64,000 nt of DNA from Citreicoccus inhibens. GTDB taxonomy: Bacteria > Myxococcota > Myxococcia > Myxococcales > Myxococcaceae. Positions 23,756 through 32,503 of the stretch are shown piece by piece. The stretch lies in assembly GCF_019039035.1 (NCBI RefSeq), contig NZ_JAHNZT010000012.1, positions 124,001 to 188,000 on the forward strand. Direction: 5' to 3'. The notes beneath the pieces are model-generated. The model was not told the DNA's origin. It ran no database searches and saw only the letters and a program-made list of their open reading frames with translations. The position numbers were made by a program, and so were the translations under genes. Each line of letters begins with the position of its first letter. Position 1 is the stretch's first letter.

Positions 23756-25252
23756 CTAGCTGGCCCCGCGTCCGGTGATGACCACCGGCACGGTCTGCAA
23801 GAGGAGCCTCAGGTCACTGGTGAGGCTCCAGTGGTCGATGTACTGCATGTCCAGATACATCCACTCCTCGAAGGAGATCTGGTTCCGTCCGGACACCTGC
23901 CAGATGCAGGTCAGACCCGGGCGCACGGACAGGCGGCGGCGCTGCCACGTCTCGTACTTGGCGACCTCGGTGGGCACGGGCGGGCGCGGCCCGACGATGC
24001 TCATCTCGCCGCGCAGCACGTTGATGAACTGGGGCAGCTCGTCGATGGAGAACTTGCGGATGAACCGGCCGATGCCGGTGATGCGCGGGTCGTTCTTCAT
24101 CTTGAAGACGGGGCCGGACTGCTCGTTCATCGCCGCCAGCTTCTCCTTCAGCTCCTCGGCGTTGACCACCATGGAGCGGAACTTGAGCATGTAGAACGGC
24201 TTGCCGTGCTGCCCGGTGCGCAGCTGCTTGAAGAAGATGGGGCCGCGCGAGGTGAGCTTGATGCAGGCTGCCACCACCGCGAAGACGGGCAGCAGCATCC
24301 AGATGGCCACCGCGGACACCGCGATGTCGAACAGGCGCTTCATCGCCATCTGGTGCGGCTTGGGCGCCACCGCGGCGAAGTGGAGGTAGCCATCCGCCAC
24401 CGCGGCGGAGTCCACCGGGCGCGCGCGGTCCAGGCGGAAGCTGTGCGCCGGCAGCGCGAAGGGCACGCCGAAGCGCTCGGCCAGCTTGATGGCGGCCTGC
24501 ATGGCCTCGCCCTGGCGCAGCGTCTGGCCGGCGATGAAGACCTCGCTCACCGGCATGGTGCGCAGGATGCGCTCCAGGTCATCCACGGTGCCGAGCACGG
24601 TCGCGGGCAGCCCGTCTCCGGCGTGGTCGTCGTGGTAGCGCACGTAGCCCAGCAGCGTGCTGCGGCCACGCTTGAGCAGGTCCTCGCCCGTGTAGCGGCC
24701 CATGGCCCCGGTGCCCACGATGAGCACCTCGTCCATGGGCGCCTCTTGCGAGGCCATGTGGCGGAAGACGAACAGGCGCAGCATCAGCGCCACCGGCCAG
24801 AAGATGACGAGCAGGGGCGCCACGCCGGGGACGCGCGCCGCGTCCGGCAGACCCAGCTGCACCACGGCGAGCACCGTCACCACCGCCAGCGTCGTCACCG
24901 AGACGAGCGCCACGTGGTCCAGGCGGCTGCGCTCCGCGAAGCGCGAGTCATACAGACACAGCGCGGTGCCGGTGATGAGCCACACCAGGACGGCGATCAC
25001 CACGAGCCCCGGAAGGGCCCAGCCTGGGTTGCCCGGGAGCTGCCCGCCCAACCACGCGGAGCCCGTCAGCACGCCCGCGAGCAGGACCAGGTCCACGGTC
25101 AGGTTCATCTTGGCCGCGATGCCCGGCGCCAGCTTCGGCGTGTCGGTGGTGGTTTCCTCGACCTTGACCAGCAGCGGATTCCCGGACGAAAGCCCCGACG
25201 AACTCGATGACTTCGGACTCTCGACCGCGGCGCTAGAGCTTGCACTGCTCAT
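23756..25252 (-). CDS. epsZ: EpsZ, polyisoprenyl-phosphate hexose-1-phosphate transferase
   Basis: 498 residues from ATG 25252 behind ggagggggg; a GTG three codons earlier is possible but too close to that site. A Ser-rich tail, four membrane segments (about 50-165) and a CoA-binding-like Rossmann region (VLIVGTGAMGRY) come first. The catalytic WbaP/PssY-like domain follows, with MKRLFDIAVSAVAI, FYMLKFRSM, ELPQFINVLRGEMSIVGPRP and RPGLTCIWQVSGRN. It puts the first sugar phosphate on undecaprenyl phosphate. It is the first gene of the minus-strand eps block, with 323 bp of upstream spacer. Confidence 0.92.
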   Translation of the reverse strand: MSSASSSAAVESPKSSSSSGLSSGNPLLVKVEETTTDTPKLAPGIAAKMNLTVDLVLLAGVLTGSAWLGGQLPGNPGWALPGLVVIAVLVWLITGTALCLYDSRFAERSRLDHVALVSVTTLAVVTVLAVVQLGLPDAARVPGVAPLLVIFWPVALMLRLFVFRHMASQEAPMDEVLIVGTGAMGRYTGEDLLKRGRSTLLGYVRYHDDHAGDGLPATVLGTVDDLERILRTMPVSEVFIAGQTLRQGEAMQAAIKLAERFGVPFALPAHSFRLDRARPVDSAAVADGYLHFAAVAPKPHQMAMKRLFDIAVSAVAIWMLLPVFAVVAACIKLTSRGPIFFKQLRTGQHGKPFYMLKFRSMVVNAEELKEKLAAMNEQSGPVFKMKNDPRITGIGRFIRKFSIDELPQFINVLRGEMSIVGPRPPVPTEVAKYETWQRRRLSVRPGLTCIWQVSGRNQISFEEWMYLDMQYIDHWSLTSDLRLLLQTVPVVITGRGAS

Positions 25253-25575
25253 CGTGTCCACCCCCCTCCGCCGACCGTCTGGACGCTGGCAGAGGATGCC
25301 GTTGTGCCTTCAAAAGTACAAGAAGAGGGAAAAACCTGTTTGCCCGATAGGGCGGCGCGTTGCAACCTCTGCACGGTAAGTAAGACGTGACAAGAGGTGA
25401 ATTCTTGGCGGCGACCGCCCCCGGTCGCAGACGGCGTGTTGCGCGGAACACCTTGCCTCGGACCCCTGTCACGCGCCGTGGACTGCCCTGGGACACAGTG
25501 CAGGTCTGGTGCCGCCCGCTTGCTGGCTTTATGAGAGATTGGGGAACCCGCTGAATGCGAAATCCCCGTGAAACT
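25253..25575 (-). promoter_or_regulatory. Upstream region of the eps block
   Basis: No gene is seen in these 323 bp between fdhD and epsZ, both on the minus strand. This must contain the promoter of the eight-gene eps block unless fdhD transcription reads through. A hairpin gcgacc/ggtcgc (25411-25428) lies in the probable leader, and the part near epsZ is comparatively AT-rich. I could not place a convincing -35/-10 or sigma-54 site. Confidence 0.5.
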
Positions 25576-26463
25576 TCAAGGCGTTGCATGACGTGGGGGG
25601 AGGGCAAGGCGGGAGGCGCCCGCGTAGATGTTGCAGCGGCCGTTCCGTGCGAACGCAGCCAGCGTCACGCCAGAACGCAGGGCCAGGTCGATGGCCAGGG
25701 AGCTTGCGGCTGAAAAGCTGACTATCATGCTTAGTCCGGAAGTTATAGCCTTCTGGACAATCTCGAAACTGGCGCGACTGCTGACCACCAGGGCAACTGG
25801 TGGGTTTGAAGTGACCTGGGGGCGAGCCCGGGACGGGGCGCGGACCTTTCCGGCGAGCACGAGGGCGCCCACGACCTTGTCCACGGCGTTGTGGCGGCCC
25901 ACGTCCTCGTAGGCGGCGAGCACCTGTCCGGAGGCGTCCAGGGCGGCGGCGGCGTGGACGCCTCCGGTGCGCTCGAAGTTGCGCTGGGCCTCCTGGAGCC
26001 GCTGGGCGGCGAGGGCCATCAGCTGGGGCGACAGGGGCGGGCCGGGTGGGGGCGGGTCGCAGCGCTCGAGCAGGTCGCTCACGGAGCGACGTCCGCACAC
26101 GCCGCATGCGGAGGTGGTGAGGGTGCCCCGTCGGGTGGTGGCCAGTCGCTCCACGTCGAACAGGACGCCCGGCGCGGGGGTCACCTCCAGCACGTTGCCC
26201 CAGCCCTCCTCGCCCGGACGGCCGCAGTGGGCCAGCCCGCCCAGGTCGTCCACGCTGTGCAGCAGGCCCTCCGCGAAGAGGAAGCCCACCGCGAGCTCGC
26301 GATCATTCCCCGGGGTCCGCATGGTGGTGGCCACGGGGTCTCCGCTCACGCGGATCTCCAGGGGCTCCTCCACGGCGACGCGGTCCTCCTCGGACGCGTC
26401 CAGGGTGGTGCCGTCCCAGCGCTGGACCTCGCGCGTGGCGACGCCTCGGGGCTCAGCGGCCAT
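25576..26463 (-). CDS. fdhD: FdhD, sulfurtransferase for formate dehydrogenase maturation
   Basis: 295 residues. FdhD carries sulfur from IscS to the molybdenum cofactor of formate dehydrogenases. The family features are visible: RTPGNDRELAVGFLFAEGL, the redox/sulfur-carrying C120-G-V-C123-G motif, GGVHAAAA, YEDVGRHNAVDKVVG, and a closing ARNGRCNIYAG. Its length is normal. It overlaps mobB by 11 bp, so fdhD is the last gene of a moeA-mobB-fdhD operon. A formate dehydrogenase itself is not in the window. Confidence 0.93.
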   Translation of the reverse strand: MAAEPRGVATREVQRWDGTTLDASEEDRVAVEEPLEIRVSGDPVATTMRTPGNDRELAVGFLFAEGLLHSVDDLGGLAHCGRPGEEGWGNVLEVTPAPGVLFDVERLATTRRGTLTTSACGVCGRRSVSDLLERCDPPPPGPPLSPQLMALAAQRLQEAQRNFERTGGVHAAAALDASGQVLAAYEDVGRHNAVDKVVGALVLAGKVRAPSRARPQVTSNPPVALVVSSRASFEIVQKAITSGLSMIVSFSAASSLAIDLALRSGVTLAAFARNGRCNIYAGASRLALPPRHATP

Positions 26464-26977
26464 GGGCGCTCCCCCGCTTCAGCGTGGCGAGGACGAGGTC
26501 CGCCACCGCGCGCGCATCCGACGCGGCCACCCGGCGCGCGGCGAGCGGGCCCAGGGCGTGCGCGGGCGCGTCCGTGAGCACGGCGAGCACCTCCGGACGC
26601 GTGGCGGCGAGCGGGGCCTGGAGTCCTTCTCGCCAGACCTCCAGCTTGGGCAGGGGGCCGTCCTTCCAGCCCTCCACGAGCACCAGGTCCACGGTGTCCG
26701 CGAGCTGGGCCAGGAGCGGTCCCAGTGTGTCGGCGAGCGGCTCCGCGCGGGTGAGCTGTACGCCCTCGGGCGTGGCGAAGCCCACGAGCGCCGCGCCCGC
26801 GATCTGGAAGCGCGCGGTGTCGCTGCCGGGGCGGTGCAGCGGGTGGGTGTCCGAGGAGTGCTTCACCACGGCCACGCGCAGGCCCCGCGCGGACAGCTCG
26901 GGGACGAGGCGCTCCAAGAGCGTCGTCTTGCCGGCGCCGGACCAGCCGACGACGGCGAGGGCGGGGGGCACGCTCAT
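26453..26977 (-). CDS. mobB: MobB, molybdopterin-guanine dinucleotide adapter GTPase
   Basis: 174 residues from ATG 26977 (ATGA overlap with the moeA stop). Walker A is GWSGAGKTT at residues 11-19. It continues with VAVVKHSSD and the late VLVEGWKDGPLPKLEVWR, all typical of MobB, which assists MobA in attaching GMP to molybdopterin. The C-terminus has an extended VLTDAPAHALGPLAARRV. It lies between moeA and fdhD. Confidence 0.92.
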   Translation of the reverse strand: MSVPPALAVVGWSGAGKTTLLERLVPELSARGLRVAVVKHSSDTHPLHRPGSDTARFQIAGAALVGFATPEGVQLTRAEPLADTLGPLLAQLADTVDLVLVEGWKDGPLPKLEVWREGLQAPLAATRPEVLAVLTDAPAHALGPLAARRVAASDARAVADLVLATLKRGSAHGR

Positions 26978-28239
26978 GGGCTCGGGGACTCCGACGTCAC
27001 GGGGCTGAAGGTTGGCCGGTCGAACAGCTCGACCTCCACGTGGTCGCCCTCGGCGAAGTCGGCGCGGCCCGCAGGGAGGATGGCCCAGCCCTCCGCGCCC
27101 ACGTTCTGGAGGATCTGCCCTGAGCCTTGCGGACGCAGCCTCGCCCACGGGGCGCCGCCGTCGCCTCGCGCCTCCAGGGCAGCGACGGTGAGGAGGTAGG
27201 TGAGGCCCGCCTGCTTGTGCCGCGACTCGGTGAGGCGCGCGGTGACGCGGCGGCGGTGCTCGTGCACGCCCTGGTGCTGGAGCAGGAGCGGGCGCGCGAA
27301 CTGGTCGAACGCGACGGTGGCCGCGCCGGGGTTGCCGGGCAGCACGACGACGGCGGTGGCGCCCAGCTGCGCCACTGCCACGGGCTTGCCGGGCTTGAGG
27401 GCCACGCCATCCAGGAGGAACCGGGCGCCAAGCGCGGTGAGCACGCGCTTCACGTGGTCGCGGTCACCCACCGAGGCGCCTCCGGTGGTGATGAGCACGT
27501 CCACCTCGGGCGCGAGGCGCAGCAGCGTGGCGCGCAGCTCGCCTTCGTCATCGCGCACGCGGGCCAGCTGCGTGACTTGCGCGCCGGCCTCGCGGGCGAG
27601 CGCGGCGACGAGGACCCGGTTGCTCTCATAGACCTGATGCGGGAGCGCGGGGTGGCCGGGCGCGACCAGCTCGTCACCCGTGGCGAGCACGGCCACGCGC
27701 GGCGCGGGGCGCACCCAGGCGGTGCTGTCTCCCAGGGACGCGAGCACGCCGAGCACGGCCGCGTCCACGCGCAGCCCCGCCGGGAAGAGCGGGCTGCCAG
27801 AGGCGACCTCCTCGCCCATCCGGCGCAGGTCCTGGCCCGGGGAGACGGTGATGAAGATGTCGACCTCGCGTCCCTCGGCGGCGGGGCGCGCGGCCTCCTG
27901 GCGGACGATGGCGTCCGCGCCGTCGGGGAGCGGGGCGCCGGTGAAGACGCGGGCGGCCTCGCCGGGGCGCAGCGCGCGCGCGGGCAAGGCGCCGGCATAG
28001 ACGGTGTCGACGACGCGCAGGCGCGCGGGGCGGTCGCGGTTGGCGCCGCGCGTCTCCTCGGCGCGCACGGCCCAGCCATCCATCGCGGAGTTGTCGCAGC
28101 CCGGCAGCGAGCGGGTCGCGCGCAGCGGCGCGGCCAGGAAGTGCCCATGGGCGAGCGCGAGCGGCAGGTGCTCAGGCGCCGCAGGAGCGATGGCGCCGAG
28201 CGCGGCCTGACGCGCGGCGGAGAGGGACAGGAGCGACAT
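26974..28239 (-). CDS. moeA: MoeA, molybdopterin molybdenumtransferase
   Basis: 421 residues from ATG 28239. MoeA inserts molybdate into adenylated molybdopterin. The hallmark segments are present: LPGCDNSAMDGWAVRAEE, ARVFTGAPLPDGADAIVRQE, VAVLATGDELV, then the MoaB-type TTGGASVGDRDHVKRVL and LPGNPGAATVAF. Domain IV (about 340-421) closes the protein at the normal length. It is the first gene of the moeA-mobB-fdhD operon and is divergent from mobA. Confidence 0.94.
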   Translation of the reverse strand: MSLLSLSAARQAALGAIAPAAPEHLPLALAHGHFLAAPLRATRSLPGCDNSAMDGWAVRAEETRGANRDRPARLRVVDTVYAGALPARALRPGEAARVFTGAPLPDGADAIVRQEAARPAAEGREVDIFITVSPGQDLRRMGEEVASGSPLFPAGLRVDAAVLGVLASLGDSTAWVRPAPRVAVLATGDELVAPGHPALPHQVYESNRVLVAALAREAGAQVTQLARVRDDEGELRATLLRLAPEVDVLITTGGASVGDRDHVKRVLTALGARFLLDGVALKPGKPVAVAQLGATAVVVLPGNPGAATVAFDQFARPLLLQHQGVHEHRRRVTARLTESRHKQAGLTYLLTVAALEARGDGGAPWARLRPQGSGQILQNVGAEGWAILPAGRADFAEGDHVEVELFDRPTFSPVTSESPSP

Positions 28240-28303
28240 GACTCGGCCGCACCTTAAGCGCGCGCGCGAGTTCCTTGTCCATCGTCGCGGCGTGAGGCGT
28301 GCT

Positions 28304-28335
28304 CGCCTCCCTCCTGACCTGTCGGGAAGGAGGCG
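28304..28335. repeat. Inverted repeat in the moeA-mobA divergent spacer
   Basis: An 11-bp stem with one mismatch, cgcctccctcc (28304-28314) and ggaaggaggcg (28325-28335), around a 10-base loop. It lies 65 bp upstream of moeA and about 155 bp upstream of mobA. It could be an operator or leader hairpin; no molybdate-regulator half-site was recognised. Confidence 0.4.
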
Positions 28336-28377
28336 ATGGTTCGGGATGCGGCCTGGGTCATTCTCGCCGCCCTGGGT

Positions 28378-28452
28378 GCGCCGTGCTCGCGGCGCGCCCC
28401 AGCGTGCCGTGCTCGCGGCGCGCGGCCCCAGCGCGCCGTGCTCGCATCGAGC
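28378..28452. repeat. Short tandem repeat, about 2.7 units of 26-29 bp
   Basis: Units start at 28378, 28404 and 28433, each with a core ccgtgctcgc; the first two continue ggcgcg and end ccccagc, while the third diverges after catcgagc. The second unit has 3 extra bases. The array lies just upstream of mobA, ending 37 bp before its chosen start. Confidence 0.7.
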
Positions 28453-28488
28453 GGGGCGGGCGTGGGACGGTGTCCGTGGGAGGTGTGC

Positions 28489-29109
28489 GTGGAGAAGAGT
28501 GCCCGAGCCCCGGAGCATCCGGACGTGACGCTCGCCCTCATCGCGGGCGGGCGCGGGACGCGGTTGTCCGGCGTGGCGAAGGGGCTGCTCGTCGTCGAGG
28601 GCCTCACGGTGATGGAGCGGCAGCTCGCGTTGGCTCCGCTGTTCGCGGAGGTGGTGCTGGTGGCGAACGCGCCGGAGCCCTATGCGCGCTTCGGGCTGCG
28701 CACGGTGCCGGACGCCATCGCGGGCAAGGGCGCGCCCGGAGGTGTGCACGCGGCGCTCGGGGCCGCGCGGACGCCGTGGGTGTTCGCCGTGGCGTGTGAC
28801 ATGCCCTTCGTCTCGGCCGAGGTGGTGCGCGCGGTGCTGGCGGCGCGGCGCGAGGACGTGGACGCGGTCTGCGGCGAGGTCGCGGGACGATGGGAGCCGT
28901 TGCTCGCGGTGTACCGCGCGCGGCTCGCGGGTGCGTGGGGTGACGCGCTCGCGGAGGACCCCTCGCTGCGGCGGCTGCTGGAGCGCGCGAGGACGCAGGT
29001 GCTGCCCGAGTCCGAACTGCGCGCGGTGGATCCACGCTTGCGCGCCTGGGTGAACGTGAACACGCATGAGGAGCTGGCGCTCCACAGTGTCTCCCTGCCG
29101 CCGCGATAG
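28489..29109 (+). CDS. mobA: MobA, molybdenum cofactor guanylyltransferase
   Basis: 206 residues from GTG 28489, chosen because gggagg lies 5 bp upstream; a GTG at 28483 is inside that site. MobA transfers GMP to molybdopterin. The nucleotide-binding loop is LALIAGGRGTRLSGVAKGLL near residues 15-34, with VPDAIAGKGAPGGVHAAL and the metal site ACDMPFVS. The end, WVNVNTHEEL, is the normal NxxTPxDL-type finish. It is divergent from moeA and converges on the deoxyhypusine-synthase-like gene across a terminator. Confidence 0.9.
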   Translation: MEKSARAPEHPDVTLALIAGGRGTRLSGVAKGLLVVEGLTVMERQLALAPLFAEVVLVANAPEPYARFGLRTVPDAIAGKGAPGGVHAALGAARTPWVFAVACDMPFVSAEVVRAVLAARREDVDAVCGEVAGRWEPLLAVYRARLAGAWGDALAEDPSLRRLLERARTQVLPESELRAVDPRLRAWVNVNTHEELALHSVSLPPR

Positions 29110-29122
29110 CGAGGGGTTGGCC

Positions 29123-29148
29123 GGGCCCCGCCCGCGTGGACGGGGCCC
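29123..29148. terminator. Bidirectional GC hairpin after mobA
   Basis: Perfect 8-bp stem gggccccg (29123-29130) and cggggccc (29141-29148), loop of 10, between the convergent 3' ends of mobA and the deoxyhypusine-synthase-like gene. Confidence 0.7.
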
Positions 29149-29162
29149 GACGCGTCACGGGC

Positions 29163-30188
29163 TCAGCGGCAAGCGTCCACGAGCCGGCGCTGGGGCCTGC
29201 TCTCCCAGCCGCGTTGATGGAAGGCGTAGCCCGCGACCAGCGGCAAGGTGACGGTGGCCTCGCCGTACACCATCTGCTCGTGCACGGTGGACACCTTGCC
29301 CCAACTGCTGGCCTCGCGCAGGGTGGAGCCGGAGAGGGCGCCGTCGCGCTCGTCGGCCACGGTGAGCTGGATGGCGTACTGGTGCATGTCCACGGGCTTG
29401 CCGACGAAGTCCGCGGCCACCACCACGTCCTGCGCGAAGTTCTTCGGCACGCCGCCGCCGACCATGAAGAGGCCGGAGGTGTCCATGGCGAGGCGGCAGC
29501 GCGTCAGCTCCAGGAAGTCGCGCGCGCTGTCGATGGACAGGTGCGGTTGGCCCTGCCGCTCCCACTGGTGGCGCACGAGCCCGAAGCCCGCCGAGCAGTC
29601 GCTGAAGGCCGGGACGAAGATGGGCACGCCCGCTTCGTGCGCGGCGAGCACCACGCTGTCGCGCGTCTTGCCGTGCTGCGCGAGGTAGCGCCCCATCTCG
29701 CCGATGAACTCGCGCGAGGAGTAGGGCCGCGGCTCCAAGGCGCCCGCGAGGGTGGCGATGGTGGCGTCGCACTCGCGCAGCTCGTCCTCGTTGATGAAGG
29801 TGTCGTAGATGCGGTCGATGTGCAGCTCGCGCAGGGCGTTGTCGTCCGCGTCCGCGCGGCCCCGGTAGTGACGGAAGCCCAGCGCCTCGAAGAAGTCCTG
29901 GTCGACGATGAGCGCGCCCGTGGCGACGATGGCGTCCACCATGCGGTGGCGCACCAGGTCCACCACCACCTGCTTCAGCCCCGCGGAGAAGAGGCTGCCC
30001 GCCAGGCAGAGGATGATGCCGCAGCGCTCGTCGCGCAGCATGGCGTCATAGAGGGTGGCGGCGCGGTGGAGGTTGCGCGCCTGGAAGGCCATCTTCCCCA
30101 TGGCCTGTACGAGCGGGCGCACGTCATGCGCCCGGAGGTCGATGTGCTCGATGGTGTCGCGAAGATGCTCGGCTTGAGAGGGAGTCAC
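29163..30188 (-). CDS. Deoxyhypusine synthase-family protein
   Basis: 341 residues from GTG 30188 (sequence DVTPSQAEHLRDTIEHIDL). Family blocks: QARNLHRAATLYDAML, GIILCLAGSLFSAG, MVDAIVATGALIVDQDF, a HEAGVPIFVPAFSDCSAGF segment, and the catalytic-lysine motif EASSWGKVSTV near the end. In eukaryotes and archaea the enzyme moves an aminobutyl group from spermidine to eIF5A, which bacteria lack. Bacterial relatives act in polyamine metabolism such as homospermidine synthesis or have unknown roles. The active-site Lys is kept, so an NAD-dependent spermidine reaction is plausible. Confidence 0.85.
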   Translation of the reverse strand: MTPSQAEHLRDTIEHIDLRAHDVRPLVQAMGKMAFQARNLHRAATLYDAMLRDERCGIILCLAGSLFSAGLKQVVVDLVRHRMVDAIVATGALIVDQDFFEALGFRHYRGRADADDNALRELHIDRIYDTFINEDELRECDATIATLAGALEPRPYSSREFIGEMGRYLAQHGKTRDSVVLAAHEAGVPIFVPAFSDCSAGFGLVRHQWERQGQPHLSIDSARDFLELTRCRLAMDTSGLFMVGGGVPKNFAQDVVVAADFVGKPVDMHQYAIQLTVADERDGALSGSTLREASSWGKVSTVHEQMVYGEATVTLPLVAGYAFHQRGWESRPQRRLVDACR

Positions 30189-30565
30189 GTCGGAGGCGTC
30201 CTGCCAGGCCCGATGAACGAATCCGGAGGCGCAGGGCCGACGTGGCACCACCCGGAGCGTCCTTACGGCCTCTCCCGCTCGGGAGATGGCCGCCATCGGA
30301 GACGCCAGGTGGCATGAGAGGGCTTCTCTAACGCGCGTCCGGGATGGGAGCAACCCTGTTGCTGTAGACGACCCGTTGCATCACTCCGATGCCGGGACAC
30401 CGAGCGAGTTCACTCGCATGCGCATGACCGATGTGAGGTGAAACATTCGCACGCTGCGCGCGACGCGGTGCGCGCCGTACCCATGGTGAAGCAGCGCCGT
30501 CCGTGCTCGCGAGTCGCGCGAACCTGTGGAATCATGCGCCGCCATTCCCGGCTCGAGGGGCGACG
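30189..30565. other. Divergent intergenic region, no gene seen
   Basis: These 377 bp separate the starts of two divergent genes. In-frame codons continue upstream of GTG 30188 for 55 residues but read like non-coding sequence (Arg/Pro-rich). A small palindrome agcaac/gttgct lies at 30350-30364. Promoters for both genes are expected here; none stands out. Confidence 0.5.
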
Positions 30566-31180
30566 ATGCAGACCAGTCCATGGGATACACCCGAGGCCGT
30601 GGAGCGCGATTTGTCGCAGCGCCTCGCCGCCGTCTCCGACTCCGATACCACCCGCGGCATGTTCTTCCTGGGCGTGCTGGACGCGGTGCGCTTCCTGGGC
30701 GGCGAGTCCGCCGTGACGGGGTGCCTGGCGCAGGCCGGAGAGCAGCGCGACTTCGTGCCCATGCAGACGTACCCCATCGGGCGCTTCCTCAAGCTGGCGT
30801 ATGTCGCGGGGCACCAGCTCGCGGCGCAGTTCGGCGGCTTCGAGGACGCCATGCGCCGCATCGGCACGCAGGCCACGCTGGACTTCCTCAACTCCATGTT
30901 CGCGCGCGAGTTCGTCGCGCAGGCCGGCGGCGACCCGAAGAAGCTGCTGGACCTCTTGCACTCGGGCTACCGCACGGCGCTCAGCTTCGGTGAGCGCTCG
31001 GTGGAGTGGACGGGGCCTCGCAGCGGGCGCGTGCTGATGAAGCGCTCCATCATGCCCATCCCCTACAACGAGGGCGTGCTGCGCGGCGCGCTGGAGATGG
31101 TGGGCGCGCGGGACGTGCAGGTCACCGGTCGCGTCATCTCGCTGGACGAGGCGGTCTACGACACCTCGTGGGATGACTGA
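30566..31180 (+). CDS. DUF2378 (TIGR02265) family protein
   Basis: 204 residues from ATG 30566, with gaggggcg just upstream. The sequence RGMFFLGVLDAVRFLGG, TYPIGRFLKLAYVAGHQLA, FGGFEDAMRRIGTQATLDFL and a closing GRVISLDEAVYDTSW is the pattern of a paralogous family that is much expanded in Cystobacterineae myxobacteria. Its function is unknown. It supports the assignment of the organism. It converges with the dehydrogenase gene only 3 bp away. Confidence 0.82.
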   Translation: MQTSPWDTPEAVERDLSQRLAAVSDSDTTRGMFFLGVLDAVRFLGGESAVTGCLAQAGEQRDFVPMQTYPIGRFLKLAYVAGHQLAAQFGGFEDAMRRIGTQATLDFLNSMFAREFVAQAGGDPKKLLDLLHSGYRTALSFGERSVEWTGPRSGRVLMKRSIMPIPYNEGVLRGALEMVGARDVQVTGRVISLDEAVYDTSWDD

Positions 31181-31183
31181 GCG

Positions 31184-32503
31184 TCACTTCGCTCCCGTCT
31201 TTGTTCCGACGTAGCGCACGCGGTAGATGCGCCCGTTGCCGTCATCCGTGACGAGCAGGCCCCCATCGGGTAGCTCCAGCAGCCCCACCAGCCGCGCGAA
31301 GGTGGTGGGGCCCGAGGGGTCCAACAGGAAGCCGGTGAGGAAGTCCTCGAAGCCGCCCTGGGGTTTTCCCTCGGGTGTGAAGGGGACGAACACCACCTTG
31401 TACCCAGTGCCCTCCGAGCGGTTCCAGCTCCCCCGGAACGCCACGAAGGCGCCCCCGCGGTAGCGCGCGGGGAAGGCCGTGCCCCGATAGAACGCGAGCC
31501 CGAGCGCCGCCGAGTGCGAGGGGAAGAGCACGTCCGGCGTGAGCGTCTTGGCCACCAGGTCGGGCCGCTCGCTGCGCCCGTCCTTCATCCGCCGCGGGTC
31601 CAGGTTCTTCGGCGACAGGTACGCGTAGGGCCAGCCGTAGAAGCCACCGGGTTGCAGGTGCGTGAGGTAGTCCGGCACCAGGTCATCCCCCAACTCGTCG
31701 CGCTCGTTGACGGTGACGTAGGGCTCGTTCGTCCGTGGCTGGAAGTCCAAGCCCACGGGGTTGCGCAGCCCGGAGGCCAGCGTCCGCCGCTCCGAACCAT
31801 CCAGCGCCATGACCTGCACCGCGGCGCGCGGCGGCGCCTCCGCGCCCACGTTGCTCTGACTGCCCACCGTGACGAACAGGTGCTGTCCATCCGGGCTCAC
31901 CCGCACGTTGCGCGTCCAGTGTTGGTTGTAGCCGAGCCCTGGCAGGGCGGTGACCTCCTCGCCCGAGCCGGTGAGGCGCTCTTGTCCCCGATGATAGGGA
32001 TAGCGGCGCACGGCGTTGGTGTTGCCCACGTAGAAGTGGGAGCCCGTGAACGCCATTCCAAAGGGGAGGTTGAGGCCATTGCTCGCCTCCGCGAAGACGG
32101 AGCGCGCGTCGGCCACGCCCGTGCCTTGCGTGTCGCGCAGGCGTTGGATGCGCTGCGCGCGGCTCTCGACGACGAGCACGTCACCCTCGGGGGTGAGCGC
32201 GAGCCAGCGCGGCGAGGACAGCCCTTCCGCGAACACGTTGACCGCGAAGCCCTCGGGCACGTGCAGCAGGGGAGCCGCGGGCACGGGGATGACGTCCGGT
32301 GACTTGCTGGCGCTCCGTGTGGCGAAGGGCGCGGGCAGCGACTCCAGCGTCACCTGTCGCGGCGCGGGCTTCAGCACGTCGGTGCGCACGCGCGAGGCGG
32401 CGGGGGGCTCGGCGCGTGGCTTCGCGGTGCCCGCGTCGGGTGGCTCGGCGAAGGCGGGGACGGCGAAGAGCAGCGCCAGGGCGAAGCGAGAGGATGGGCT
32501 CAC
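31184..32503 (-). CDS. Exported sorbosone/PQQ-type sugar dehydrogenase
   Basis: 439 residues from GTG 32503, 7 bp after aaagga; an ATG at 32527 is the alternative. The signal peptide is RFALALLFAVPAFA. A six-bladed propeller follows with blocks HVPEGFAVNVFAEGLSSPRWLAL, LNLPFGMAF, ALPGLGYNQHWTRNV, GLRNPVGLDFQPRTNEPYV (split pattern) and GFYGWPYAYL. These resemble L-sorbosone dehydrogenases and the GDH2 class, which use PQQ as cofactor in the periplasm. Substrate and cofactor use are not certain, as many propeller relatives are uncharacterised. Confidence 0.8.
   Translation of the reverse strand: MSPSSRFALALLFAVPAFAEPPDAGTAKPRAEPPAASRVRTDVLKPAPRQVTLESLPAPFATRSASKSPDVIPVPAAPLLHVPEGFAVNVFAEGLSSPRWLALTPEGDVLVVESRAQRIQRLRDTQGTGVADARSVFAEASNGLNLPFGMAFTGSHFYVGNTNAVRRYPYHRGQERLTGSGEEVTALPGLGYNQHWTRNVRVSPDGQHLFVTVGSQSNVGAEAPPRAAVQVMALDGSERRTLASGLRNPVGLDFQPRTNEPYVTVNERDELGDDLVPDYLTHLQPGGFYGWPYAYLSPKNLDPRRMKDGRSERPDLVAKTLTPDVLFPSHSAALGLAFYRGTAFPARYRGGAFVAFRGSWNRSEGTGYKVVFVPFTPEGKPQGGFEDFLTGFLLDPSGPTTFARLVGLLELPDGGLLVTDDGNGRIYRVRYVGTKTGAK

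Noticed and set aside
25330-25400. Possible sigma-54 site upstream of epsZ (minus strand, gtgc-agagg-ttgca)
   Set aside because: The -12 half (ttgca) is good, but the -24 half has cg instead of gg at the key positions.
25253-25575. Possible c-di-GMP riboswitch (gggcaaacagg resembles part of the GEMM core)
   Set aside because: The second conserved block and the pairing stems of GEMM are not present; the match is too short.
28240-28488. Molybdenum-cofactor riboswitch or CRISPR-like repeats before mobA
   Set aside because: No known Moco riboswitch core is visible, and the repeats are directly tandem without spacers.
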